A DNA stretch of 64,000 bases from Nocardia sp. NBC_00416 (GTDB lineage: Bacteria; Actinomycetota; Actinomycetes; Mycobacteriales; Mycobacteriaceae), in contig NZ_CP107932.1 of NCBI RefSeq assembly GCF_036032445.1, positions 6,202,501 through 6,266,500 of the forward strand, written 5' to 3'. The notes beneath the pieces were generated by a model. That model searched no databases. It was not told the DNA's origin and was given only the letters and a program-made list of their open reading frames with translations. Made by a program: the position numbers and the translations under genes. This document shows, one piece after another, positions 39,900-47,225 of this stretch. Each line of letters begins with the position of its first letter. Within the stretch, counting starts at the first letter, position 1.

Positions 39900-41120
39900 G
39901 TGACAGTATTGACCGACGTGAACGGACGTAGTTTCGACCCTGCCGCGATGCCCACCGTCGCAATGATCGGCGGCGGCCAGCTGGCGCGGATGACGCATCA
40001 GGCCGCTATCGAGCTCGGCCAGCGGCTCCGGGTGCTCGCCGAACGACCGGATGACCCGGCGGCCCAGGTCAGTCCCGATGTGGTGATCGGCAACCATTCC
40101 GACCTCGGCGCGTTGCGCCGCGCCGCGACCGGTGCGCACGCGCTGACCTTCGATCACGAGCATGTGCCCACCGAACATCTGGAGGCGCTGGTCGCGGAGG
40201 GGGTGAACGTGCTCCCGCCGCCGCAGGCGCTGCGCTACGCGCAGGACAAATTGGCCATGCGCACCGAACTGTCCGCGCGCGGGCTACCGGTGCCCGCGTT
40301 CACCGTGGTCGAGTCGGAGGCCGCGGCCGTGCGGTTCGGCGAGGAACACGGCTGGCCGATCGTGCTCAAGGCGATCCGCGGCGGGTACGACGGTCGCGGT
40401 GTGTGGATGCCCGCCGACGCCGAGGAGGCCGCGAAGATCGCCGCCGAGCAGCTCGGGGCGGGAGTGGAGCTGCTGGCCGAGGTCCGGGTCGCGCTGCGGC
40501 GCGAGTTGTCGGCGATGGTGGCCCGCTCCCCGTACGGTCAGGCCGCGACCTGGCCGGTGGTGGAGACGGTGCAGCGGCACGGTCAGTGCGCCGTGGTGAT
40601 CGCCCCGGCGCCCGATCTCTCCGAGGAGCTGGCCGCCGAAGCCGAGCAGCTCGCGCTGCGGCTCGCGGCCGATCTGGGCGTGGTCGGGGCGATGGCCGTG
40701 GAACTGTTCGAGACGACCGACGGCACGCTGCTGATCAACGAGTTGGCGATGCGCCCGCACAACTCCGGGCACTGGGGGATGGACGGCGCGCGCACCGGAC
40801 AGTTCGAACAGCATCTGCGTGCGGTGCTCGACTATCCGCTCGGCGATACCAGCCCGCTCGCCCCGGTCACGGTGATGGCGAATATCCTCGGTGCGCCCGA
40901 GGCGCCCGCCATGTCGATGGACGAGCGGTTGCACCACATGTTCGCCCGTATGCCCGACGCCAAGGTGCACCTGTACGGCAAGGGCGAACGACCGGACCGC
41001 AAGATCGGGCACGTGAACGTGCTCGGCGACGAGGTGGCCGAGGTGCGGGAACGAGCCGAGCGCGCGGCGCACTGGATGTCGCACGCGGTATGGACCGATG
41101 GATGGGATCCGCATGAGTGA
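39900..41120 (+). CDS. purK: N5-carboxyaminoimidazole ribonucleotide synthase
   Basis: The product is 406 residues with an ATP-grasp fold. It converts AIR, ATP and bicarbonate to N5-CAIR in purine synthesis. Motifs: TVAMIGGGQLARMTHQAA at the start, FDHEHVPTEHLEAL, the Gly-rich IVLKAIRGGYDGRGVW, and the ATP/Mg segment LLINELAMRPHNSGHWGMDG (with TGQFEQHLRAVL), then a C-terminal GHVNVLG. GTG at 39900 is used; GTG at 39909 (VNGRSFDP) is also possible. It overlaps purE by 8 bp, so the two are translationally coupled, and the order matches Rv3276c/Rv3275c. Confidence 0.96.
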   Translation: MTVLTDVNGRSFDPAAMPTVAMIGGGQLARMTHQAAIELGQRLRVLAERPDDPAAQVSPDVVIGNHSDLGALRRAATGAHALTFDHEHVPTEHLEALVAEGVNVLPPPQALRYAQDKLAMRTELSARGLPVPAFTVVESEAAAVRFGEEHGWPIVLKAIRGGYDGRGVWMPADAEEAAKIAAEQLGAGVELLAEVRVALRRELSAMVARSPYGQAATWPVVETVQRHGQCAVVIAPAPDLSEELAAEAEQLALRLAADLGVVGAMAVELFETTDGTLLINELAMRPHNSGHWGMDGARTGQFEQHLRAVLDYPLGDTSPLAPVTVMANILGAPEAPAMSMDERLHHMFARMPDAKVHLYGKGERPDRKIGHVNVLGDEVAEVRERAERAAHWMSHAVWTDGWDPHE

Positions 41121-41640
41121 CGTGGTGGAAGGCAGTGTTCCGGGCTCCCCGGCGGTCGGGGTGGTCATGGGCAGTGATTCCGACTGGCCCACCATGGAGG
41201 CCGCCGCCGAGGCGCTGGCCGAGTTCGGCATCCGGTTCGAGGTCGGTGTGGTCTCCGCGCATCGCACTCCGCAGCGCATGCTCGATTACGCCCGTGACGC
41301 CGCCGGGCGCGGTCTGCGGGTGCTCATCGCGGGTGCGGGCGGCGCGGCCCATCTGCCCGGCATGGTCGCCTCGGCGACCGCGCTGCCGGTGATCGGCGTG
41401 CCGGTGCCGCTGAAGTATCTCGACGGGATGGATTCGCTGCTCTCGATCGTTCAGATGCCCGCCGGAGTTCCGGTGGCGACCGTCTCCATCGGCGGCGCCC
41501 GCAACGCCGGCCTGCTGGCCGCCCGCATCCTCGGCGCCCACGATCCCGCGCTGCGCGTCCGTATGGAGCAGTTCCAGGCAGGCCTGGAGACGATGGTGCT
41601 GGAGAAGGACGCGGCGCTGCGCACGCGGTTGCTGGGCTGA
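41113..41640 (+). CDS. purE: N5-carboxyaminoimidazole ribonucleotide mutase
   Basis: The product is 175 residues from the ATG at 41113, overlapping the purK stop. It moves the carboxyl group of N5-CAIR to give CAIR. PurE class I hallmarks are visible: GVVMGSDSDWPTMEAAAE (substrate phosphate loop), GVVSAHRTPQRML (catalytic His), IAGAGGAAHLPGM and GVPVPLKYLDGMDSLLSIVQMP with the C-terminal ATVSIGGARNAGLLA. It works directly with PurK, as the shared operon implies. Confidence 0.97.
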   Translation: MSDVVEGSVPGSPAVGVVMGSDSDWPTMEAAAEALAEFGIRFEVGVVSAHRTPQRMLDYARDAAGRGLRVLIAGAGGAAHLPGMVASATALPVIGVPVPLKYLDGMDSLLSIVQMPAGVPVATVSIGGARNAGLLAARILGAHDPALRVRMEQFQAGLETMVLEKDAALRTRLLG

Positions 41641-41706
41641 ACCGGAGTCCGCCCGGCGCGACGGTGCCCGGGTGGTCACACTCTCCGCCGGCGGGAAACG
41701 TGGTGG

Positions 41707-43014
41707 ATGCCGTCGGCTTTACGATCCTGGCCGGTGTACAGGGTCGATAGTCAGGTGCTGCCCGTGGCGGAGTTCCCTTTCGCGACGGTGACCGCGAACC
41801 AGTTGTCCTTCGCCGAACGCGACGAGCGGTATCGGCTGCTGCACGAATGGCCGCAACCGTCGTACCGGCATCGGTCGGGTCTGCGGATGATCTGGAAGTA
41901 CGACGATGTCCGTGCGGTCCTGGCCGCTGAGCGGCCGGAGATATCCCGGGCCAACTCCCTGGAACCGCTCGTCGGCTACCCCAGGATCGCCGCGACCCCG
42001 AGGGCGCTCCCACACCTGTTCCGGCACCTGATTCCGCTGCCCGCCACGGCCACCGCCGACCTGACCGACGATCGCCTGCACCGAAAGGTGTGGAACACGA
42101 TGGGCGGCCCGGCCGGTCATTTCACCCTCCGGGCCGCGGAACGACCGGCGCGCGTCGCGGCGATGGTCGAGCATTTCGATGCGGCGCTCGCCGAGATCGG
42201 GACCGCCGAGGCAACCTTGGATGTAACGGCCCTGTCCATCGCCTACGCGACCGGGATCACCGGTTCCGCGGTGGGTCTGCCGGCCGCGGAATGGCGCCGG
42301 GTCGCGGTGTGGAGCGGCGCGCAGTCGGGGTTGCTCGGCCGATGGATGCGCGGCCGGGAACTGGCCGGCGCGGTGGCCGCGCTCGGCCAGTTGTTCACGG
42401 CGAGCGGCCGGGCCGTCGACCACGATCTGCGCAGCGGGACGGTCGGTTTCGCGACCCGGATGCGCGATGCCGGGATCCCGCGCCGGGTGGCGGTCTCGGC
42501 CGTGGCGAATTCCCTCGCGGCCGGAGTGCACACGGTGAGCGGCAGTATCCAGCAGGGCGTCCAGCGGCTGCTGAGCGATCCGGAGCGGCTGTGGTGGGAT
42601 CTGCTGGCCGACCCGGCGACCTCGGGTGACATCGCGGTCAAGGTGTTGCAATTGGATCCCGGTCTGGTGGCGTGGAAGCGGCGTATTCTCCGGCCGGTCA
42701 CGCTGGCCGGTGGCACCGAGCTGCCCGCGGGGCCGGTGCTGGTGATGTTCGCGGCGGCCAACCGCGACCCGGCGGCCTTCCCGGACTGCCTGAGCACGGC
42801 GCGGGGCGGCAAGATGCCGTTGACGTTCGGATTCGGTGCGCACATCTGTCCCGGTAAGCAGTCGGCGACGCTCGCGGTGGAGGTCTTTCTCCAGCAGTTG
42901 CGCCGCGTCGCGCCGCGGGCTCGGCTGGTCGAGGAGGTCCCCGCGCCCGGCCGCGCCGCGGACTTGCTGTTCAGCGGAGCGGACATTCGTATCGGCCTCG
43001 GTGGACGACTGTGA
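41707..43014 (+). CDS. cytochrome P450 with degenerate K-helix motif
   Basis: The product is up to 435 residues; a GTG at 41734 is an alternative start. The haem-ligand loop LTFGFGAHICPGKQSATLAV is intact, and the I-helix oxygen-binding motif reads SLAAGVHTVSGS (A-G-x-x-T). The segment normally reading E-E-L-L-R-x-D-P is V-K-V-L-Q-L-D-P. The near-invariant Glu and Arg of ExxR are thus Lys and Gln (42640-42651). The following meander region is also shortened (ANRDPAAFPDCLSTARGGK). Such loss is known in a few families, for example Streptomyces CYP157. No ferredoxin gene is adjacent. It follows purE and precedes a TetR gene 33 bp downstream, its possible regulator. Confidence 0.88.
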   Translation: MPSALRSWPVYRVDSQVLPVAEFPFATVTANQLSFAERDERYRLLHEWPQPSYRHRSGLRMIWKYDDVRAVLAAERPEISRANSLEPLVGYPRIAATPRALPHLFRHLIPLPATATADLTDDRLHRKVWNTMGGPAGHFTLRAAERPARVAAMVEHFDAALAEIGTAEATLDVTALSIAYATGITGSAVGLPAAEWRRVAVWSGAQSGLLGRWMRGRELAGAVAALGQLFTASGRAVDHDLRSGTVGFATRMRDAGIPRRVAVSAVANSLAAGVHTVSGSIQQGVQRLLSDPERLWWDLLADPATSGDIAVKVLQLDPGLVAWKRRILRPVTLAGGTELPAGPVLVMFAAANRDPAAFPDCLSTARGGKMPLTFGFGAHICPGKQSATLAVEVFLQQLRRVAPRARLVEEVPAPGRAADLLFSGADIRIGLGGRL

Positions 43015-43047
43015 CGGCAGCGCGCCGCCGCTCGCTACGGTGGCGCC

Positions 43048-43752
43048 ATGGACAACGAGGAATCCGCCCGCCGGGTCGGCGGCGCCGAACTGGTCCGGTT
43101 CCGGCTCGGGGTCGTCGACGAGGCCCTGCGACTGTTCGCTGATCAGGGCTACGAGGCGACCTCGGTGGATGAGATCGCCGAGGCGGCCGGGATATCGCGG
43201 CGCACGTTCTTCCGGCAGTTCCGGTCCAAGGAAGATGTGATCTTCGCCGATCACGAGGCCCAGCTGGCGGCGGCCCAGGAGTATCTGCAGCAGGTGCAGA
43301 CCGATCCGTGGGACGCGGTCTGCGAGGCCGCGGTGCAGGTGTTCGAGCGTTTCACCCGGTGGCGCGATATCGCCGAACGGCGCTACCGCGTGGTGCGCCG
43401 GGTTCCGGCGCTGCGTGACCGGGAGATCGTCACCGTGTTCCGGTACGAGCGCTTGTTCACCGACTACCTGCGCGAGCGCCTGCCCGATTCACCCGACCTG
43501 GCGCGTGTGCAGTTCGCGGCCGCGGTGACCGCCACCCACAACTATCTGCTGCGCCGGATGATCCGCGGCGAGTCGGCGGCCGGAGCGGCCGACCTGCGCG
43601 CGGCCCTGAACGAGATTCCGCGCGGCAGCCGCCGCCCCGGGGGCGACGACGAACTGGTGCTCGCGGTGTTCCGCCGCGATCTGCCCGCCCGGCATGTCGC
43701 CGAACTGCTGCGGCAGCGGCTCGGTAGTTTGGCAGAAGCGCCCACGGACTGA
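43048..43752 (+). CDS. TetR-family transcriptional regulator
   Basis: The product is 234 residues. The N-terminal HTH (ALRLFADQGYEATSVDEIAE, AAGISRRTFFRQFRSKEDVI) is a standard TetR DNA-binding domain. The C-terminal ligand domain is of the kind with a central EYLQQVQTDPWDAVCEAAVQ segment. Two copies of a 14-bp element (TGACACTGAGTGCC followed by GGCAC) begin at its own stop codon and again before fadE25. It may control fadE25 through them, or the P450 gene upstream. The ligand is unknown. Confidence 0.9.
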   Translation: MDNEESARRVGGAELVRFRLGVVDEALRLFADQGYEATSVDEIAEAAGISRRTFFRQFRSKEDVIFADHEAQLAAAQEYLQQVQTDPWDAVCEAAVQVFERFTRWRDIAERRYRVVRRVPALRDREIVTVFRYERLFTDYLRERLPDSPDLARVQFAAAVTATHNYLLRRMIRGESAAGAADLRAALNEIPRGSRRPGGDDELVLAVFRRDLPARHVAELLRQRLGSLAEAPTD

Positions 43753-43840
43753 CACTGAGTGCCATAATCCGGCACGGACAGCGCGCGGCACACGCGGTAC
43801 ACTGAGCAAAGACTTGACACTGAGTGCCGATCAGCGGCAC
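43750..43840. promoter_or_regulatory. duplicated operator-like element before fadE25
   Basis: TGACACTGAGTGCC occurs at 43750-43763 and 43815-43828, 65 bp apart. Each copy is followed seven bases later by GGCAC (43771-43775, 43836-43840), so GTGCC and GGCAC form a dyad. CACTGAGTG is itself a 9-bp palindrome. A third partial copy, ACACTGAG, lies at 43799-43806. The first copy overlaps the tetR stop codon. The second is 28 bp before the fadE25 start. Confidence 0.65.
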
Positions 43841-43868
43841 CGCCCCGTACGCAACAGGAGTGAACCCA

Positions 43869-45029
43869 ATGGCGGGAAACCCGGATTTCGATCTGTTCAA
43901 GCTGGCGGACTTCCACGACGAGCTGCGTGCGGCCATCCGCGCCCTGTGCGAGAAGGAAATCGCACCGCACGCCAAAGATGTGGACGAGCACGCACGCTTT
44001 CCGGAGGAAGCCCTCACCGCGCTCAATGCCGCCGGCTTCAACGCCGTGCACGTGCCGGAGGCCTACGGCGGTCAGGGCGCCGATTCGGTGGCGACCTGCA
44101 TCGTCATCGAAGAGGTCGCCCGGGTCTGCGGTTCCTCCTCGCTGATCCCCGCCGTGAACAAGCTCGGCACCATGGGCATGATCCTGAACGGCTCCGAAGA
44201 GCTCAAGCAGAAGGTCCTCGCCGATATCGTCAACGGTGAGATGGCCTCCTACGCGCTGTCCGAGCGGGAAGCCGGCTCGGATGCGGGCAGTATGCGCACC
44301 CGCGCCCGCCGGGAAGGCGACGACTGGATCCTCAACGGCTCCAAATGCTGGATCACCAACGGCGGCAAATCCTCCTGGTACACCGTGATGGCGGTGACCG
44401 ACGCCGACAAGGGCGCCAACGGTATCTCCGCGTTCCTGGTGCACAAGGACGACGAAGGTTTCGTCGTCGGCCCGCTCGAGCACAAACTCGGCATCAAAGG
44501 TTCCCCCACCGCCGAACTGTACTTCGAGAACTGCAAGATCCCCGGCGACCGCATCGTCGGCGAACCGGGCACCGGCTTCAAAACCGCCCTGCAGACCCTC
44601 GACCACACCCGTCCCACCATCGGCGCGCAGGCCGTCGGCCTGGCGCAGGGCGCCCTGGACGCCGCACTGGCCTACACCAAGGACCGCAAACAGTTCGGCA
44701 CGGCGATCGCCGATTTCCAGAACACCCAGTTCATGCTGGCCGATATGGCGATGAAGATCGAAGCGGCCCGCCTGATGGTCTACACCTCGGCCGCCCGCGC
44801 TGAACGCGGCGAAAAGAACCTGGGCTTCATCTCCGCCGCCGCCAAGTGCTTCGCCTCCGATGTGGCCATGGAGGTCACCACCAACGCGGTGCAGCTGTTC
44901 GGCGGGGCCGGCTACACCACGGACTTCCCGGTGGAGCGGATGATGCGCGACGCGAAGATCACCCAGATCTACGAGGGCACCAACCAGATCCAGCGGGTCG
45001 TGATGTCCCGCGCCCTGCTCAAGGGATAG
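43869..45029 (+). CDS. fadE25: acyl-CoA dehydrogenase FadE25
   Basis: The product is 386 residues from the ATG at 43869, with ACAGGAG 9 nt upstream. It is an FAD enzyme introducing the alpha-beta double bond into acyl-CoA, passing electrons to ETF. Motifs: YALSEREAGSDAGSM (FAD/substrate signature), NGSKCWITNGG, and the C-terminal RMMRDAKITQIYEGTNQIQRVV, in which the Glu of YEGTNQIQR is the expected catalytic base. VQLFGGAGYTTDFPVERM is also typical. It corresponds to Rv3274c, which follows purE in M. tuberculosis; here a P450 and a TetR gene are interposed. The promoter carries duplicated operator-like elements. Confidence 0.95.
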   Translation: MAGNPDFDLFKLADFHDELRAAIRALCEKEIAPHAKDVDEHARFPEEALTALNAAGFNAVHVPEAYGGQGADSVATCIVIEEVARVCGSSSLIPAVNKLGTMGMILNGSEELKQKVLADIVNGEMASYALSEREAGSDAGSMRTRARREGDDWILNGSKCWITNGGKSSWYTVMAVTDADKGANGISAFLVHKDDEGFVVGPLEHKLGIKGSPTAELYFENCKIPGDRIVGEPGTGFKTALQTLDHTRPTIGAQAVGLAQGALDAALAYTKDRKQFGTAIADFQNTQFMLADMAMKIEAARLMVYTSAARAERGEKNLGFISAAAKCFASDVAMEVTTNAVQLFGGAGYTTDFPVERMMRDAKITQIYEGTNQIQRVVMSRALLKG

Positions 45030-45092
45030 TTCTCCGAGTCTCGTTGTCCGGTAGGCGGTCTGGGAATGTACTCAGGCCGCCGCTGGGTGCTT

Positions 45093-45422
45093 TCACAGAT
45101 GGAGTTCGGTCTCCCGATCCTGGAACGGCGGCTCGACCTGGTAGCTCGGGTCGCAGCAGGCACGAATCCATTGGGCGACGCGGTACTGCGCATCCCCATC
45201 GTTGAGCACCGTGCCGTCCGCATCGACCTGCAGCACATTGGTGTAGATGGCGAAGACCTGCTCCAGACCTGAACCGAACTCGAAGACAGCAGAGCGGTAG
45301 TCGATTCCGTCGAGCAGGTCGAGGTCGAGGGTGCCGTTCGCCAAGTAGAAGGCGAAGAGCCGGAGCGAAGCGCGCACGTCGACTGAAAGATGTCCCACCT
45401 GCACATCATGCACGGCTCCCAC
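45093..45422 (-). CDS. small acidic protein of unknown function
   Basis: The GTG at 45422 lies 6 nt after GGAGG, giving 109 residues. The protein is soluble and acidic, with a regular strand/helix pattern (HLSVDVRASLRLFAFYLANG, DYRSAVFEFGSGLEQVFAIY, QWIRACCDPSYQ). There is no signal peptide or membrane segment, and I recognise no family. It is the last of three leftward small genes (46187 to 45093) with gaps of 68 and 31 bp, so it is probably co-transcribed with the Cys-rich gene. Its 3' end converges on fadE25. Confidence 0.6.
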   Translation of the reverse strand: MGAVHDVQVGHLSVDVRASLRLFAFYLANGTLDLDLLDGIDYRSAVFEFGSGLEQVFAIYTNVLQVDADGTVLNDGDAQYRVAQWIRACCDPSYQVEPPFQDRETELHL

Positions 45423-45453
45423 CGCTGACCTCCGGTTACAGGCGGCGTGGGAG

Positions 45454-45912
45454 TCAACGCGTTGGCGGGAACAGCGGTGGGGGTGTGCCGAGCGGGATGA
45501 TCCGTGTGCCCGACCATGGGCACCGGGTGCGGCTGTCGCGCGGATGGTCGGCGACTCGCTCGTCGACGACCGAGACCAGCGTTCCCGGACACAGTCCGGG
45601 GCAGCTGATAGCGGTGACGGGGCCGATGAGGTTCTTGCGGATGAAGATTCGCAATTGCCGGAGATTGATCCACGGCCCACGTCCGCACTCGCACGCTGAT
45701 TTGTCGGTGACTCTCATTCCTACCCAGGGGCATTCGCCGGGGATGTTGCGCCAGTGGCTTGCGATCCGACCATATTCGAGTCGGGTTCCGTGGAGGCAGT
45801 ACAGCTCTTCCGGGCAGTAGTAGATCCCCAGGGACGACTTGGGCGCGAGCATGCCGGTGTGGATCCAGGGCGCGATTCGGCATTCGCACGCCGGTCCGCC
45901 TTGTGTGGACAT
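45454..45912 (-). CDS. ten-cysteine protein with duplicated putative zinc-binding module
   Basis: The product is 152 residues from the ATG at 45912. Ten Cys lie at residues 9, 11, 33, 39, 61, 74, 76, 104, 108 and 131. Two halves repeat one pattern: C-x-C, a Pro-Trp-Ile after a few residues, C-P-x(2-4)-C, a helix segment HWRN or DHPRDSR, then C-P-W-x-G. Each half thus offers five Cys plus a His, which suggests two zinc sites; this is inference. It has no signal peptide or membrane helix. A paralogue with all ten Cys at identical spacing is at 55344-55841. I do not recognise a named family. It is the middle gene of a three-gene leftward operon facing the HTH-sensor/PP2C pair. Confidence 0.75.
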   Translation of the reverse strand: MSTQGGPACECRIAPWIHTGMLAPKSSLGIYYCPEELYCLHGTRLEYGRIASHWRNIPGECPWVGMRVTDKSACECGRGPWINLRQLRIFIRKNLIGPVTAISCPGLCPGTLVSVVDERVADHPRDSRTRCPWSGTRIIPLGTPPPLFPPTR

Positions 45913-45980
45913 GTCCAGCTTTCTGTGATGGGTGGTTGTCCGGCATCGGTGTCGGCCGGGCGCTGTCGAATCCGAGGGCG

Positions 45981-46187
45981 TTAACCCGTGTCGGGGTGTA
46001 GGTCGGCGTGAACGGCACCGGACGATCGATGGTTTGGCAGATGCGCGTCGGGTAGGTCGCGTAGCCCTGAGGCGACACGTTCGAGGATCGCTACGTCCGT
46101 GCATCGAGTGATTTGCCACAGCCACAGCGTCGCTGCCATAGCTCGGTTGGTGGCTCGGGTGGGCAGCGGAGGGCGTTGGTCGGGCAT
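45981..46187 (-). CDS. small protein of unknown function, first gene of the Cys-rich operon
   Basis: The product is 68 residues from the ATG at 46187, with GAGGT 7 nt upstream. The centre (RATNRAMAATLWLWQITRCT and AILERVASGLRDL) is predicted helical. The tail is His- and Pro-containing. I recognise no family. It heads the leftward run 46187-45093 and is divergent from the HTH gene across 200 bp containing repeated TAAAC motifs. Confidence 0.5.
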   Translation of the reverse strand: MPDQRPPLPTRATNRAMAATLWLWQITRCTDVAILERVASGLRDLPDAHLPNHRSSGAVHADLHPDTG

Positions 46188-46276
46188 GGTGTGACCTCGC
46201 AGGTTCGGTGTACTGAACAGGGCTGCTGTCTTGTGTCGGGTCCGGCGCGAGACAGTTGAAGCACGCATTGCTCGAA

Positions 46277-46382
46277 CGTTTACCCCCTATAAACATCGAA
46301 CTTGTGAAAGGCATCGGCGGTTGAGGGGGTGTAAACATGACCCTACGGCTGCTGCCCTTCGCCGTCAAGGGGTTCTAAACTT
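46277..46382. promoter_or_regulatory. divergent promoter region with three spaced TAAAC motifs
   Basis: Three matches to T-N-TAAAC-(A/T)-T lie at 46288-46296, 46330-46338 and 46374-46382, spaced 42 and 44 bp. Two are preceded by GGGG runs. GTTTACCCCC at 46279-46288 is the inverse of GGGGGTGTAAAC (46325-46336) apart from an extra G between the two blocks. The last motif contains TAAACT 6 nt before the ATG at 46388, a plausible -10 box for a leaderless transcript. Confidence 0.55.
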
Positions 46383-46387
46383 GGCGT

Positions 46388-47221
46388 ATGGATGGCTCAA
46401 GCGAGTTCGACGAGGTTCGCAGCGATCCGGACCCGGTGCGCCGTGGCCGGTATGCGACCGAACTGATCACGCTCTACCAGCAGCGGGCCACCGAATTGGC
46501 GAGACTTCGGAAGGAGGCGATCGAGGAAGCTCACTGCACCGGTCTCAGCTATACCGAGATCGCGGAACTTCTCGGTATCACCAAGGGACGGATCAGTCAG
46601 ATCAGGACGAGCGCTCCGCCAGCCGAACGCGCATTCTTCGGTATCGGTCCGGTTGTGGTGGGCATTCCCCGGCGCTTCGGAGTCGAGGACGGGCGCGGAC
46701 GTCCGTACTTCGACGCCAGCGACCAGGCGACCGAGGAGCGCATCGAAGCCGACCTCGCCCGTCTGTCACTCATATCCACACGATTCGCGATAGACCCAGA
46801 TGTCGAGCAGGTCCCTGCTGGTGACGCCGTGGTGATCTGCGGCCCCAAGTCGGCGCCGGTGGCGCGGAATCTCCTTGCTGCCGACGAGGCTCTGAGTTTC
46901 GAGAACATCGAAGGTACCTGGTATTTGATCGAGAAGTCTTCCGGGCGACGACACAGCTCGCCGTTCCGCGCCGACTTCGCGAACCGAACCGACATCGGCT
47001 ACCTCGCCAGGCGGGTAGAGGGCGGCCGCGTCGTCGTCCATATCGCAGGTGTGACGAGTATCGGTTCCTTGGGCGTCGCGCATTGGCTGACCAGCAACGT
47101 AGCCTCGCTCTACGAGCCATCGGCCCGATTCACCAGCGCCGTAATCGAATGCGACTTCGACCCTGAGCTATCGATCACCGGGAGCCGGATCGTCGCGGGT
47201 CCGTTCACGACACGGGAGTGA
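46388..47221 (+). CDS. sigma-like HTH protein with C-terminal sensor domain
   Basis: The product is 277 residues. A helical N-terminus with a sigma-70 region-4-like HTH (YTEIAELLGITKGRISQIR, about residues 55-75) is followed by a linker. A C-terminal alpha/beta domain (about residues 135-277) contains VVICGPKSAPVARNLLAADE, TWYLIEKSSGRRHSSPF, IGYLARR and VVHIAGVTSIGSLGVAHWL. The G-P-K-S/N-S and G-(I/V)-x-x-I-G-S-L-G-V-A-H motifs recur, from memory, in uncharacterised actinobacterial signalling proteins; a nucleotide or metabolite ligand is my inference. It lies 4 bp before the PP2C gene, so the two are coupled. It is divergent from the small-gene operon, which it may regulate. Confidence 0.75.
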   Translation: MDGSSEFDEVRSDPDPVRRGRYATELITLYQQRATELARLRKEAIEEAHCTGLSYTEIAELLGITKGRISQIRTSAPPAERAFFGIGPVVVGIPRRFGVEDGRGRPYFDASDQATEERIEADLARLSLISTRFAIDPDVEQVPAGDAVVICGPKSAPVARNLLAADEALSFENIEGTWYLIEKSSGRRHSSPFRADFANRTDIGYLARRVEGGRVVVHIAGVTSIGSLGVAHWLTSNVASLYEPSARFTSAVIECDFDPELSITGSRIVAGPFTTRE

Positions 47222-47225
47222 ACCG

